Positions 9,666 to 18,194 are shown, numbered from the stretch's first letter. The stretch is 34,327 nucleotides of DNA from Desulfobacula sp. (GCA_018645325.1 JABGOU010000041.1:1-34327), one strand, 5' to 3'. The notes: generated by a model not told the origin, from the sequence alone. Program-made: numbers and translations.

Positions 9666-10097
9666 CTAATTTAAATCATCTTTAGGTTTCTTTGTACTTG
9701 GAACTTTAAATACGGGCACACCTTCTTTGGCAAGAACTTTATCTTCTTCTTTTGTTGTTGTGCCTTTAATATTTCGATATTCTTCTGTTCCATAATGCAT
9801 TTTCAAGGCTTGTTTTGTAAAGCCCGATCCCACATCTTCAAAGTTTTTTTCAACATATTCAGCCACTTTCTCAGTTAATTCAGCCATGACTTCCTGTCTT
9901 GCCTGCAAGGCGTTATGACTTGTATTATGGGAGGATTTTTTAATGGCGATCAGGTGTTGTTTCTGCACGACAGATGTGGTTTCGCAGACAGGGCATGCTA
10001 AAATGCCCTGTTCCTGTTGCTTTTCAAGATCATCCTTGTCTTCGAACCAGCCTTCAAAGGTATGACCATTTAGACATTCAAGATCAAATACTATCAT
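9666..10097 (-). CDS. DUF1178 family protein
   Basis: This 143-residue soluble protein begins 'MIVFDLECLNGHTFEGWF', the hallmark of DUF1178. Next comes a zinc-ribbon-like half with C-x2-C in 'ILACPVCETT' (residues 33-41) plus the early cysteine at 8. The C-terminal half is helical, with 'YVEKNFEDVGSGFTKQALKMHYG', the conserved motif of the family. The biochemical function is unknown. It lies 1 nt downstream of the Na/phosphate symporter stop, so the two are one transcription unit. No membrane segment or signal peptide is visible. Confidence 0.85.
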   Translation of the reverse strand: MIVFDLECLNGHTFEGWFEDKDDLEKQQEQGILACPVCETTSVVQKQHLIAIKKSSHNTSHNALQARQEVMAELTEKVAEYVEKNFEDVGSGFTKQALKMHYGTEEYRNIKGTTTKEEDKVLAKEGVPVFKVPSTKKPKDDLN

Positions 10098-10098
10098 T

Positions 10099-11772
10099 TT
10101 AGATAATTCTGTTTACACCTGTGGCGATGTTATAACAACAGTCTCCCATTTTTTCATAATTTGTAACAAGGGCAATAAAGAAAACACCCACATCCACCTC
10201 GCATTTTCCATTCCTTAATCGTTCAATATGGTGATATCTCATATCCTCACGCATCTGGTCAATCAAATCTTCATGAGCTAATGCCTTCTGATAAAACCCT
10301 TCGGTTTTTTCGTGTAATTCTTTAATGATTAAAATTAAGAACTTGTCTAATTGTTCGGATATGGCCTTAAGGTCTTGTTTGGCGCTTTCAGTGAACGTAA
10401 AATTATTTTCATAAATTTTTTCAAGTATTTTAGACACATTCTCCATGCCATCGCCCAGTCTTTCAATATTATTGGCAATTCGCATCAATTCTGATATCTC
10501 TCTTGCCTCGGGCTCGTTCACTTCTCCTTGATAAATGGTTGTCAAATATTTGATAATAATTTTCTGGCAATCATCTATGTGTTCTTCTATGGCATCTCTT
10601 TCTCCAAGGATATCATCATCCCGTATCACAAGACAAGTTGATACTTTTTTTATATTCATATGAACAAATTCTATATTTTGTATGATTTCACCCTTAACCT
10701 TGGCAAGGGCACCGATGGGTGAATCAATAAATCCTGAATCAAACTCCGGCAGTCTGTATCTTTCTTTTGATTTTACAGGCTTAGGGGATATTAAAATGGT
10801 CAGTTGAACCAGCTTGGGAAGAAAAATCAGAAACACCATGGCATTTATAACATTGAAAATCGTATGGCCATTGGCAATATATCTTGCAACATTGACGTAT
10901 TCGCTGTTCATAGTATGGGTCACGGAACCGGCACCTAATTTTAAGGTGATAACCTCTACAAAATCAACAAACCATGGGAAAATCATCAGGATAATACCCA
11001 CCCCGATAACGTTAAAAATCGTATGGGCATTTGCCGTTTTATGGGCATCGGCATTGTTTGATCCCAGAGTGGATAATTGAGCAGTCACAGTGGTACCGAT
11101 ATTTTCTCCTAAAACAAGGGCAAGGGCCGTTGGAAAGGTTAAAAGGCCTGATGCGGCAAGCGTCATTGTCAAACCTACTGTAGCGGAAGAAGATTGAACA
11201 ACAACAGTCAGAATGGTTCCCATGAAGACACAAAGGAGAATACCACCAAAGCTTTCTGTGCTGAATGTTGTAAAAAACTCAATAAACTGGGGATCGGATT
11301 TTATGGGGGAAAGACCCATTTTCATGACGGTCATGCCATAAAAAAGCAGGCCGAATCCCAGAATAATATCACCTATATGCCGGTAACTTCTTTTTTTTGA
11401 AAAATATTTAAGACCAACACCAATGGCAATGGCCGGAAGAGCAAGTTTTGTTAATTTAAAGGCGATCATCTGACCTGTGATGGTGGTGCCGATATTTGCA
11501 CCGATGATCACACCCACTGCCTGCTCAAAAGCCATGATACCGGCACTCACAAACCCGATGAGCATGACAGTTGTTGCAGATGAGGATTGAATAACCGCAG
11601 TAACACCGGCACCTGTAGCGCATCCCATAATTCTATTGGAAGAGATGGCTTCCAGAATCCGCCTTATTTTTTGTCCAGCTGTTGCCTGAAGGCCTTCCGT
11701 CATCATTTTCATTCCAAGAATGAAGAGCCCAAGGCCGCCAAGGGTTTGAATTAATATACCTGCTAAGTTCAA
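10099..11772 (-). CDS. Na+/phosphate cotransporter (NptA/YjbB type) with PhoU-like C-terminal domain
   Basis: This 557-residue protein starts at a TTG codon with AAAGGA 6 nt upstream; no better ATG fits. The membrane half carries two inverted repeats, each with the QSSSAT signature ('VIQSSSATTVML' near 60 and 'VVQSSSATVGL' near 195). 'GANIGTTITG' and 'GENIGTTVTA' follow at the equivalent positions, as in the PNaS (NptA/SLC34) family. From about residue 340 to the end is a soluble helical region with 'EISELMRIANNIERLGDGMENVSKIL', matching PhoU domains. The protein should move phosphate with sodium across the cytoplasmic membrane; some relatives act as exporters. The PhoU tail suggests regulation by phosphate status, inferred from the family. 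Confidence 0.9.
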   Translation of the reverse strand: MNLAGILIQTLGGLGLFILGMKMMTEGLQATAGQKIRRILEAISSNRIMGCATGAGVTAVIQSSSATTVMLIGFVSAGIMAFEQAVGVIIGANIGTTITGQMIAFKLTKLALPAIAIGVGLKYFSKKRSYRHIGDIILGFGLLFYGMTVMKMGLSPIKSDPQFIEFFTTFSTESFGGILLCVFMGTILTVVVQSSSATVGLTMTLAASGLLTFPTALALVLGENIGTTVTAQLSTLGSNNADAHKTANAHTIFNVIGVGIILMIFPWFVDFVEVITLKLGAGSVTHTMNSEYVNVARYIANGHTIFNVINAMVFLIFLPKLVQLTILISPKPVKSKERYRLPEFDSGFIDSPIGALAKVKGEIIQNIEFVHMNIKKVSTCLVIRDDDILGERDAIEEHIDDCQKIIIKYLTTIYQGEVNEPEAREISELMRIANNIERLGDGMENVSKILEKIYENNFTFTESAKQDLKAISEQLDKFLILIIKELHEKTEGFYQKALAHEDLIDQMREDMRYHHIERLRNGKCEVDVGVFFIALVTNYEKMGDCCYNIATGVNRII

Positions 11773-11856
11773 TTTTTTCCTTTGTTATACTTATAATAGC
11801 TAATATTGTGTTAAAATAATTCCAGCAAAATTCTGACAGAGCAAAAGAGTTATATA

Positions 11857-13194
11857 TTAAATCTTCTGATTTTTCAATTGTGAAATACGATTTAGATCAA
11901 TGGTTGAAATTACACAGGGGAAAAGAGTATTATTTGTAAAAACAGGATGTTCTATAAGATTAAATTTGGAATTATTGACGGCAGTCTCCCACATTGCAGT
12001 GTGCGGGATCGGTGTATAATAGGCTAACACAGGCTGTATACCGGCCTGCTTTACAAGGTGCATGGACATTTGAACTTCATCAAGATTTTGATTGGGCAAG
12101 CCGCATAATAAATATGCACCCACCTGATCTTTTTTGAATCCAGCCGTTTTTAGATTTTCAACTGCATTAAAAAAATCATCATCTCCAACTTTTTTATCAT
12201 GGTTCCGGGTTTTAGAAAAATCAGTAGTTTCAAGGCCCAGGCGGATGGTTTTAAATCCTGCTTTAAACATCAATCGGGCGGCTTTTTTAGAAACAGCATT
12301 GATATGGACAGCGTTGGGGGTATGAAAAAACAATTCCATTTTTGAAGAGATTATTTTTTCAAATAATGGGAATGCATACTGGTTGGCACTCACCAGCAGA
12401 GCATCATCGTAAAAAGCAAAATTTTTAACCCCATGGTTCTTATGCCAATGTTCTATTTCCATGAACACATTTTCAGGGGATCTTCTTCTTAGCCTGGGCT
12501 CAAGATATGACGAAGCGCAATACTCGCATGAAAAAGGGCACCCCCTTGAGGTTAAAACAGGTGCGTAAGTAATTTTATGTTGAAGATCAAGTGCAGGAAA
12601 GGGTAATGCATCCAGATCTCCTGACAGGTCATGGTCATCCAGTTCAAATTTTGTAAAGGTTTTTATGATCTTTTTTAACCGTGGTTCAGCCGGCCCTTTT
12701 ATGACAAGATCTGCCAGGGTATTTTGCTGTGCATGTTCAAAGCAGAGGCTTGCATAAATTCCTCCAAGAACAATAGGTACATCAGGAAAGATTTTTTTTA
12801 CCGCTTGAAGGGTTTCACTGACGCCTGCAGCCCAGTAAGTCATCAAAGAGGTGACAAAAATAATGTCCGGTTTTTTTATCTGTTTTAAATCTGACTCAAA
12901 CCACTGGGGTTTTATACCATAGCGGGAAAATTTTTGGCCAATGTGTTCAAGACCTTGGGGCGGATCAATTTCAGTTTTTCTAAACGGTCCCCTTCCATCC
13001 CAGAGCACTTTAGCCTCCCTGGGTTCCCGTGGATGGAAACGGTCAAGGCAGTCAAGAAAGCTCACCTTTAACCCTTTTTTACGCAGAATGGCGGCAATAT
13101 ACAAAAGGCCTAAGGGTTTTGCCCAGAAATCAAAGGCTGCAAAATCATGAATCCAGGGGTTGATGCAGAGGATATGGGGGGGATCAGTCTTCAA
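11857..13194 (-). CDS. B12-binding domain radical SAM protein
   Basis: This 445-residue protein has an N-terminal cobalamin-binding-like Rossmann domain: 'ILCINPWIHDFAAFDFWAKPLGLLYIAAILRKKG' pattern, then 'PDIIFVTSLMTYW' and 'VPIVLGGIYAS'. The radical SAM core follows with canonical CX3CX2C ('SRGCPFSCEYC') near residue 215. The start is TTG at 13194, directly after an in-frame stop and overlapping the end of ahbB by 11 nt, so it is probably translationally coupled to ahbB. It is too long, and has the wrong domain set, to be AhbC or AhbD. The family contains methyltransferases and ring-forming enzymes and the substrate is unknown. Coupling to a siroheme decarboxylase subunit suggests a link to tetrapyrrole or redox metabolism (inference). 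Confidence 0.85.
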   Translation of the reverse strand: MKTDPPHILCINPWIHDFAAFDFWAKPLGLLYIAAILRKKGLKVSFLDCLDRFHPREPREAKVLWDGRGPFRKTEIDPPQGLEHIGQKFSRYGIKPQWFESDLKQIKKPDIIFVTSLMTYWAAGVSETLQAVKKIFPDVPIVLGGIYASLCFEHAQQNTLADLVIKGPAEPRLKKIIKTFTKFELDDHDLSGDLDALPFPALDLQHKITYAPVLTSRGCPFSCEYCASSYLEPRLRRRSPENVFMEIEHWHKNHGVKNFAFYDDALLVSANQYAFPLFEKIISSKMELFFHTPNAVHINAVSKKAARLMFKAGFKTIRLGLETTDFSKTRNHDKKVGDDDFFNAVENLKTAGFKKDQVGAYLLCGLPNQNLDEVQMSMHLVKQAGIQPVLAYYTPIPHTAMWETAVNNSKFNLIEHPVFTNNTLFPCVISTIDLNRISQLKNQKI

Positions 13195-13654
13195 AATATT
13201 TCATTGATGTTTTTTTAAGCTCTTTTCTGCTGAATAAAAGTTCATACTCATTTTCTCCCACAGCCTTAGAAATTTTTTTAACGATTGCATAACACTCGTC
13301 TTCATCAGATGCATGAACCATGGTATACAGATTATATTTCCAGCCAGGTGCTGGATTTCTTCTGTAACAATGGGTTATTTCATGAAAGGTGGCCATTATA
13401 TTCCCTGTTTTTTCAACCCTTTCTTCAGGAACTTTCCAGGCTACCATGGCATTTGCTTTAAACCCTGATTTCTGATGTTTCAATGTAGCGCCAAATCTTC
13501 TTATCAATCCTCTTTTGTCCAGATCTTTTAAAACACCTAAAAATTTATCTTCCGTAATTCCGATTTTTTCTGCCATTTCAAGGAATGGGCGTTTGATAAC
13601 CGGAATATCTGTTTGCATCAGGGTAATTATTTTTTTTTCTAAATCTGTCAGCAT
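13184..13654 (-). CDS. ahbB: Siroheme decarboxylase subunit AhbB
   Basis: This 156-residue Lrp/AsnC-like protein has an N-terminal winged helix (about residues 3-55). The ligand domain shows 'RRFGATLKHQKSGF', 'NAMVAWKVPEER', 'ITHCYRRNPAPGW', 'NLYTMVH' and the C-terminal 'RKELKKTSMKYF', which are diagnostic of AhbB rather than of true Lrp regulators. With AhbA it decarboxylates siroheme to 12,18-didecarboxysiroheme, the first step of the alternative heme route of sulfate reducers and archaea. The His-containing 'THCYRR' stretch corresponds to the substrate pocket. AhbA is not in this window, so the partner must be encoded elsewhere. The ribosome binding site is weak. The gene overlaps a B12-radical SAM gene downstream. 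Confidence 0.88.
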   Translation of the reverse strand: MLTDLEKKIITLMQTDIPVIKRPFLEMAEKIGITEDKFLGVLKDLDKRGLIRRFGATLKHQKSGFKANAMVAWKVPEERVEKTGNIMATFHEITHCYRRNPAPGWKYNLYTMVHASDEDECYAIVKKISKAVGENEYELLFSRKELKKTSMKYFED

Positions 13655-13687
13655 AATGGCTTATCTTTCTGCTATACAATGTTAATA

Positions 13688-13810
13688 TCAAGAATAATGT
13701 GAAACTTTTTTCATTGCATTGTCAAGGTCTTGTTTTAAATCATCTTTATCCTCAAGTCCAATGGATAACCTTAAAAGGGAATCTGTCACCCCTTTTGTTT
13801 GTCCGGGAAC
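13688..13810 (-). pseudogene. C-terminal relic of a Cys/Met-metabolism PLP enzyme
   Basis: In a different frame from mtnA, the minus strand reads GVTDSLLRLSIGLED then KDDLKQDLDNAMKK and stops at 13688. This is the conserved C-terminal end of the cystathionine gamma-synthase / O-acetylhomoserine sulfhydrylase / methionine gamma-lyase family ('G.TDgL.RLSVGiEd..DLi.DL.qAl'). Only about 35-40 residues remain, with no PLP lysine, and the upstream sequence belongs to mtnA. It therefore looks like the scar of a deletion that removed almost the whole gene and joined its tail to the end of mtnA. No start codon or ribosome binding site serves it. Confidence 0.75.
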
Positions 13811-14895
13811 AAAGACATAATATCTTTTTCCGTTGCCCGGCACACTCCTCTTTCAGTAATAAACCCTGTGACAAGTCTTGCCGGTGTGACATCAAAGGCG
13901 TGGTTGGCAGCCATGCTTGTTTCAGGTGGAACCAGCACTTTTTCAATTTTCCCCTGGCAAAGACCCTGGATATACCTTATTTCATCAGGATCTCTTTCTT
14001 CTATGGGAATATCTGCAATCCCGTCTGTAATATCCCAGTCAAAGGTGCTTGACGGTAAAGCAACGTAAAAGGGAATGTTATTGTCTTTGGCTGCAAGGGC
14101 TTTTAAATAAGTCCCTATTTTATTGGCCACATCTCCGGCTCTTGTGGTTCTGTCCGTTCCCACAATGACAAGGTCCACCATGCCATGCTGCATGATATGG
14201 CCTCCGGCATTGTCTGTAATAACGGTATGGTTCACCCCGTGTTTGCCCAGTTCCCAGGCCGTGAGCCGGGAACCCTGGTTTAAAGGCCTTGTCTCATCCA
14301 CCCAGACATGGACATCAATATCGTTGTCAAAAGCTGTATAAATGGGGGCTGTAGCCGTACCGTATTCAATACAGGCAAGCCAGCCTGCATTGCAGTGGGT
14401 AAGGATATTGACGGGTCCGCCGTTTTTTTGTTTACTGATTTCTTCTATAATAGGCATGCCATAGGCCCCTATTTTTTCACAATTGACTGCTTCTTCTTCT
14501 ACAATTGCCAGGGCTTCATCAAGGGCGGCTTTTACTCTTCTATCATAGTTTTGATATTTTAATGCTGTAGAAAGGACCCGATCAACTCCCCAGACAAGGT
14601 TCATGGCCGTGGGTCTGGCATCTTTGAGCCTGTTGCATTCAGACACAAGGTAATCATTGTCAGCGCCTTTGTTATTTTCCTGCACAAGACTGATAAAGAC
14701 ACCCAGTGCTCCTGATGCACCGATTAAAGGGGCACCCCTTACAACCATTTCTTTTATGGCGTGAATCGTATCATCCACATTATTTAAATTTTTTATGATC
14801 AGTTTGTGAGGGAGAAATCTCTGGTCTATCGCCTGAACAACCTGTGATGATTCATCAAACCAGATCGGCCGCATATTTTTTCCATCCACCTTCAT
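13786..14895 (-). CDS. mtnA: S-methyl-5-thioribose-1-phosphate isomerase
   Basis: This 369-residue MtnA of the eIF-2B-alpha-like family has a ribosome binding site GGAGA before the ATG. Visible signatures are 'VVRGAPLIGASGALG' near residues 51-65, catalytic Cys168 in 'ILTHCNAG', and Asp248 in 'VGTDRTTRAGDVANKIGTY', the usual general acid. It converts methylthioribose-1-phosphate to methylthioribulose-1-phosphate in methionine salvage; in some anaerobes it serves a MTA/isoprenoid shunt. No other mtn genes are present. Its 3' end coincides with a relic of a Met/Cys PLP enzyme, so the final residues (PDKQKG) may derive from the deletion junction. Confidence 0.93.
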   Translation of the reverse strand: MKVDGKNMRPIWFDESSQVVQAIDQRFLPHKLIIKNLNNVDDTIHAIKEMVVRGAPLIGASGALGVFISLVQENNKGADNDYLVSECNRLKDARPTAMNLVWGVDRVLSTALKYQNYDRRVKAALDEALAIVEEEAVNCEKIGAYGMPIIEEISKQKNGGPVNILTHCNAGWLACIEYGTATAPIYTAFDNDIDVHVWVDETRPLNQGSRLTAWELGKHGVNHTVITDNAGGHIMQHGMVDLVIVGTDRTTRAGDVANKIGTYLKALAAKDNNIPFYVALPSSTFDWDITDGIADIPIEERDPDEIRYIQGLCQGKIEKVLVPPETSMAANHAFDVTPARLVTGFITERGVCRATEKDIMSLFPDKQKG

Positions 14896-14915
14896 ATTAT
14901 TTTCTCCTGGATTTT

Positions 14916-15572
14916 TTAAAAATTATTAATAAAATTTTCAGCTTCTTTTATGGATATATTCATATCATTGATAAGTTTTGCAACCTCTTTTTCAATGGAC
15001 ACTATTTCTCCGCTTAACGATCCCACTGCCTTTGCATTCAGGTTATGTTTCAGATAAAGGACATAATCTTTTAGTTTGCTTAGAACAGGATACATTCCTT
15101 TTGTTGATTTGTTCATTATTGTTTCAAGTTTTTGATATTTTATTCTTGAATCCTTAAGTGATTTTTTACTGCTGCTTTTAAGCTTGGCATCGTTGATCTG
15201 AGTGATCTCTTCTTCCCATTCCTTGAACAGATCAGAGGCCACCTGCTCTACATCATTGATTCTTTTTTCAATCTGTTTGGCCCTGGAATCACAATCATCA
15301 TAACTATTTTTAAGTTTATCATAAAAGGTTTCAAGGTCTCCACCTTCAAAGGCATAGAGTTCTTTAATCCTTGTTAAGGCATCCTTGAATTCTTCCTGTG
15401 CTTTTTCCTGACTTTTTTGTACGTCTTCAACATTATCCACCAGGATATGTCTTTTTTCTTTACCGAATTTTTCCATGGCTGAATAATATACCGTGGTGCA
15501 GCCGGATATGAAAAGGAAGACCAGTGACACAAGGACCAGTCTGGTAATGGTTGTAGTGTTTGTTATGTCCAT
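14916..15572 (-). CDS. DUF2959 family lipoprotein
   Basis: This is a 218-residue protein from the Met at 15572. That start has AGGG about 9 nt upstream, whereas the ATG six codons earlier (15590) lacks a ribosome binding site. Residues 1-24 are a lipoprotein signal with lipobox LFISGC, so the mature protein should be lipid-anchored. The rest is highly charged and helical ('KSQEKAQEEFKDALTRIKELYAFEGGDLE' and later heptad-like stretches), matching DUF2959. The function is unknown; coiled-coil content suggests a structural or envelope role. It lies 20 nt upstream of mtnA and is probably the first gene of that unit. Confidence 0.8.
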   Translation of the reverse strand: MDITNTTTITRLVLVSLVFLFISGCTTVYYSAMEKFGKEKRHILVDNVEDVQKSQEKAQEEFKDALTRIKELYAFEGGDLETFYDKLKNSYDDCDSRAKQIEKRINDVEQVASDLFKEWEEEITQINDAKLKSSSKKSLKDSRIKYQKLETIMNKSTKGMYPVLSKLKDYVLYLKHNLNAKAVGSLSGEIVSIEKEVAKLINDMNISIKEAENFINNF

Positions 15573-15892
15573 GAAATTATTCCCTTTCATTATGTTTTTT
15601 GTTATGGTTTGCCCTGCTTAAAAACTCCTTATATCAAAAGTTCGCTGTTTTATTAATCCTTTTCTTTAGTCATATATAAGTGTTTTAGTTTTTGAGAATA
15701 ACATTTTCAGGTTTAATGTCCGGCCCAAATAAGGATAATCTGCCTGATAGTCTTATTATTGTGATGTGCTTAAATTTTTTAAAAATTGTCTTGTATATAA
15801 TCGCTCAATCTTTTGCTATACTTTATTTATTGTTTGAGTTTTTATCCGACCATTCGTTCTTAAAAAACTGACCAAATCAATTAGGAGGTAAT
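15573..15892. other. Divergent intergenic region between DUF2959 and ferritin-like genes
   Basis: No coding frame with a usable start is seen. The stretch is AT-rich. A good -10 element, TATAAT at 15796-15801, lies about 90 nt before the ferritin-like start, and TATACT follows at 15817-15822, but neither has a convincing -35 partner at 17 nt. It probably holds the promoters of both divergent genes. Confidence 0.4.
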
Positions 15893-16402
15893 ATGAATTC
15901 TGAAAAAATATTTATTGAGGCTTTGCAATATGAAATAAAAATTCGTGATTTATATGTTTCAGCCCAGGACATTGTGGATGATGAAAGGGGAAAAAAGATT
16001 TTCAATGCCCTGGCCGTTGATGAGCAGTCCCATGTTGATTTTATAGAATACAGCCTTGAAATTTTAAAAGCCCGGGGTCAAATAGATATAACAAAACTTG
16101 AAACTTGTATTCCTTCAAAGGAAAAGTTTGAAGATGAGATTGAAAAAATGAGAAAAAAGATTCCAGAAAGAATCCTTGGTGATGTCAAACGGGTTTTAAA
16201 TGCCGCCCTGAAACTTGAAATTGAAACAAGTCGATTTTATGAGGATGCCTGTGAAAAAACACAGGGTCCAATAAAAGAAATTTTTAATAAGCTTCTGGAA
16301 ATCGAGAAAAGGCATGAGGATGTAGTCCAGATTGAACTGGATCATGCATCAAACAATGGATACTGGTTTAATTTCATGGAAATAGATATGGAACATGGCT
16401 GA
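15893..16402 (+). CDS. Ferritin-like diiron protein (rubrerythrin-type four-helix bundle)
   Basis: This 169-residue protein starts behind a perfect AGGAGG. Two helix-pair repeats each supply iron ligands: Glu14 plus E44-x2-H47 ('DEQSH') in the first half, and Glu109 plus E138-x2-H141 ('EKRH') in the second. This is the rubrerythrin/ferritin-like arrangement. There is no C-terminal rubredoxin-like CX2C domain, so it is not a full rubrerythrin. Such proteins commonly bind a diiron centre and act in peroxide or oxygen detoxification or iron handling in anaerobes. Cytoplasmic location is expected because no signal peptide is present. The gene stands alone on the plus strand. Confidence 0.82.
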   Translation: MNSEKIFIEALQYEIKIRDLYVSAQDIVDDERGKKIFNALAVDEQSHVDFIEYSLEILKARGQIDITKLETCIPSKEKFEDEIEKMRKKIPERILGDVKRVLNAALKLEIETSRFYEDACEKTQGPIKEIFNKLLEIEKRHEDVVQIELDHASNNGYWFNFMEIDMEHG

Positions 16403-16403
16403 T

Positions 16404-16421
16404 ATTTGTTTTTAAACAAAT
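16404..16421. repeat. Small AT-only inverted repeat after the ferritin-like gene
   Basis: ATTTGTTT (16404-16411) and AAACAAAT (16414-16421) are complementary across 2 nt. The stem is too AT-rich and the loop too tight for a convincing terminator. It may be a protein-binding site. Confidence 0.3.
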
Positions 16422-16472
16422 CAATGCATATTCATTATAGAGTTACTTTTATAGTCGTTCCGGGATTTTTCA

Positions 16473-16500
16473 TTGCTTTCCATTTGGATATCATTATACT
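16473..16500 (+). promoter_or_regulatory. Candidate promoter for the DUF169/crotonase pair
   Basis: TTGCTT at 16473-16478 and TATACT at 16495-16500 are separated by 16 nt and lie 44 nt before the DUF169 start. The -10 hexamer matches consensus at five of six positions; the -35 is weak. Confidence 0.35.
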
Positions 16501-16544
16501 AAATAAACAATATTTCAACCCATCCAAACCATCAAAGGAGGAGC

Positions 16545-17378
16545 ATGGATAATCATCTCAAATCTGCCATTCCTGACTTTCTAAATACTTTAGGTCTGAC
16601 GGAAGAACCCATGGGAATGTTTTTTACGGATACAAAGCCTGACAAGGGATATTCTCCCAAACCCATGGAACTGCCCACCCGTGAAAAGGAAAAAGAAAAT
16701 CAAATCAACTGGCAGGATGTATTTGGTCGGTTTTCCTGTGTCATTGGCAATATATGGCTGGCCAGAAAAAAGAAAACATCTGCTTATTTTTCCTCAGAAC
16801 AGTTTGGCTGCCCCGGCGGCGCCTTCTGGCTTGGATTTAATAAACCCCAGAGTGAAACCATTATACATTACGTGTCCACAGGTGTCCCGGGCAGGATGGA
16901 AGGTGAACATTATTGTGATTCGCCTGATAATTTGCGACAGATTTTTGAATATGTTGATCCTGTGCCGGCTGCCAAAGAGTATTGTGTGTTTAAACCTTTA
17001 AACCAGTTTGCCAAAGATGAAATACCGCTATTGATCTCCTTTTTTACACGGCCTGAACCTTTAAACGGGCTCCACCAGCTTGCGACTTTTGTAACAAATG
17101 ATCCCGAGGTTGTGGCTTCTCCCTGGAGTGCAGCCTGCGGAAGCCTGGCTGTCTGGCCTTTGCATTATCTTGAAAAAGGTCAGCAAAGAGCTGTTGTCGG
17201 TGGATGGGACCCTTCTGCCAGAAAATTTTTTAAGACGGATGAGCTTTCATTTACCATTCCCTATGAAATGTTCATCCAGATGATTGACCGGTATAAAGAT
17301 TCTTTTTTAAAGACGAAAACCTGGGAAAATGTTCATAAAAAAATAAACAAGAGTAAAAAAGCGTGGAAGGAAATATGA
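16545..17378 (+). CDS. DUF169 domain protein
   Basis: This 277-residue soluble protein starts behind AAAGGAGGAG. The family is recognised from 'LGLTEEPMGMFFTD' near residues 17-30, the 'FGCPGGAFWLGF' motif near 88-99 and the late 'WSAACGSL' element near 193. DUF169 proteins are common in methanogens and sulfate-reducing anaerobes and have no settled activity. Conserved cysteines in the glycine-rich motifs (Cys90 and the Cys in SAACGS) could bind metal or react. It is followed after 36 nt by a crotonase-fold gene on the same strand, so a joint role in acyl-CoA metabolism is possible but unproven. Confidence 0.82.
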   Translation: MDNHLKSAIPDFLNTLGLTEEPMGMFFTDTKPDKGYSPKPMELPTREKEKENQINWQDVFGRFSCVIGNIWLARKKKTSAYFSSEQFGCPGGAFWLGFNKPQSETIIHYVSTGVPGRMEGEHYCDSPDNLRQIFEYVDPVPAAKEYCVFKPLNQFAKDEIPLLISFFTRPEPLNGLHQLATFVTNDPEVVASPWSAACGSLAVWPLHYLEKGQQRAVVGGWDPSARKFFKTDELSFTIPYEMFIQMIDRYKDSFLKTKTWENVHKKINKSKKAWKEI

Positions 17379-17414
17379 AAAGTTTAATCCGGATCAGAGA
17401 GGGGTTTTTATAAA

Positions 17415-18194
17415 ATGCTTGTGGTTGAAAAAAAAGACTTTATTGCTTTTCTGACAATTGATTATCCTGAAAAACGAAACGCTCTTACACCTGAACTGCT
17501 CCTGGACCTTCATAACACCCTGGAAGGATTTTCAAAAAATGATGATGTAAGGTGTGTGGTGATAAAAGGATCGGGAAACAAGGTGTTTTCTTCGGGCTTT
17601 GATATCAGTGCCATTCCAGTTGCTCCTTTGTCCGGTGCCAGGCAAAAAGCGCCGGAAACATTGTTGCAGGCTTTTGATACCATAAAAAACTTTGCCTATC
17701 CCACCATTGCCATGCTGAACGGGCATGCTTTTGGTGCGGGATTTAATCTTTGCGCATGCTGCGATATCAGGATTGCAGCAGATGATATAAAACTTGGGAT
17801 GACACCTGCCAGGCTTGGCGTGGCATATCATCCAAAAGGCATACAGCAGTTTATTGAAGCTTTTGGAATAGCCAGGACAAAGGAGATCTTTTTTACAGCC
17901 GGCATTTTCCAGAGCAAAGCACTTGTCCAGAAAGGCATAGTGAATCACATGGTTCCAAGGCAGGAGCTTGAAATGTTCACCCATGCCTATGCCAAAAAAA
18001 TTACCCAGAATGCGCCGCTTTCATTAAAAGGGATTAAAAAAATCATTACCATGTTTGAAAATGACATGGCTTTGAATCAAAAAAATTTAGACCAGGCAGA
18101 TCAATTGATGCAAAAATGTTTTCAAAGTGATGATTTAAAAGAAGGGCAGAAAGCGTTTCTCGAAAAACGGTCCCCTGAATTTACCGGGAAATAG
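17415..18194 (+). CDS. Crotonase-fold acyl-CoA enzyme, methylmalonyl-CoA-decarboxylase-like
   Basis: This 259-residue crotonase-superfamily member has oxyanion-hole elements 'FSSGFDIS' (58-65) and 'GHAFGAGFN' (103-111). The two catalytic glutamates of enoyl-CoA hydratase are absent: the positions hold Asn111 ('GAGFNLC') and Ala132 ('MTPARLGV'). The segment 'MTPARLGVAYHPKGI' strongly resembles that of methylmalonyl-CoA decarboxylase (YgfG/ScpB), including the Tyr (Tyr138) of that active site. 'EIFFTAG' and 'GIVNHMV' follow as in that enzyme. A decarboxylase or isomerase on CoA thioesters is therefore more likely than a hydratase. Propionate/methylmalonyl-CoA metabolism would suit a sulfate reducer (inference). 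The Shine-Dalgarno sequence is distant (GAGAGGGG about 12 nt upstream). Confidence 0.78.
   Translation: MLVVEKKDFIAFLTIDYPEKRNALTPELLLDLHNTLEGFSKNDDVRCVVIKGSGNKVFSSGFDISAIPVAPLSGARQKAPETLLQAFDTIKNFAYPTIAMLNGHAFGAGFNLCACCDIRIAADDIKLGMTPARLGVAYHPKGIQQFIEAFGIARTKEIFFTAGIFQSKALVQKGIVNHMVPRQELEMFTHAYAKKITQNAPLSLKGIKKIITMFENDMALNQKNLDQADQLMQKCFQSDDLKEGQKAFLEKRSPEFTGK

Noticed and set aside
13184-13654. Lrp/AsnC transcription factor
   Set aside because: The HTH is present, but the specific AhbB motifs (RRFGATLKHQKSGF, KELKKTSMKYF) identify it as a siroheme decarboxylase subunit.
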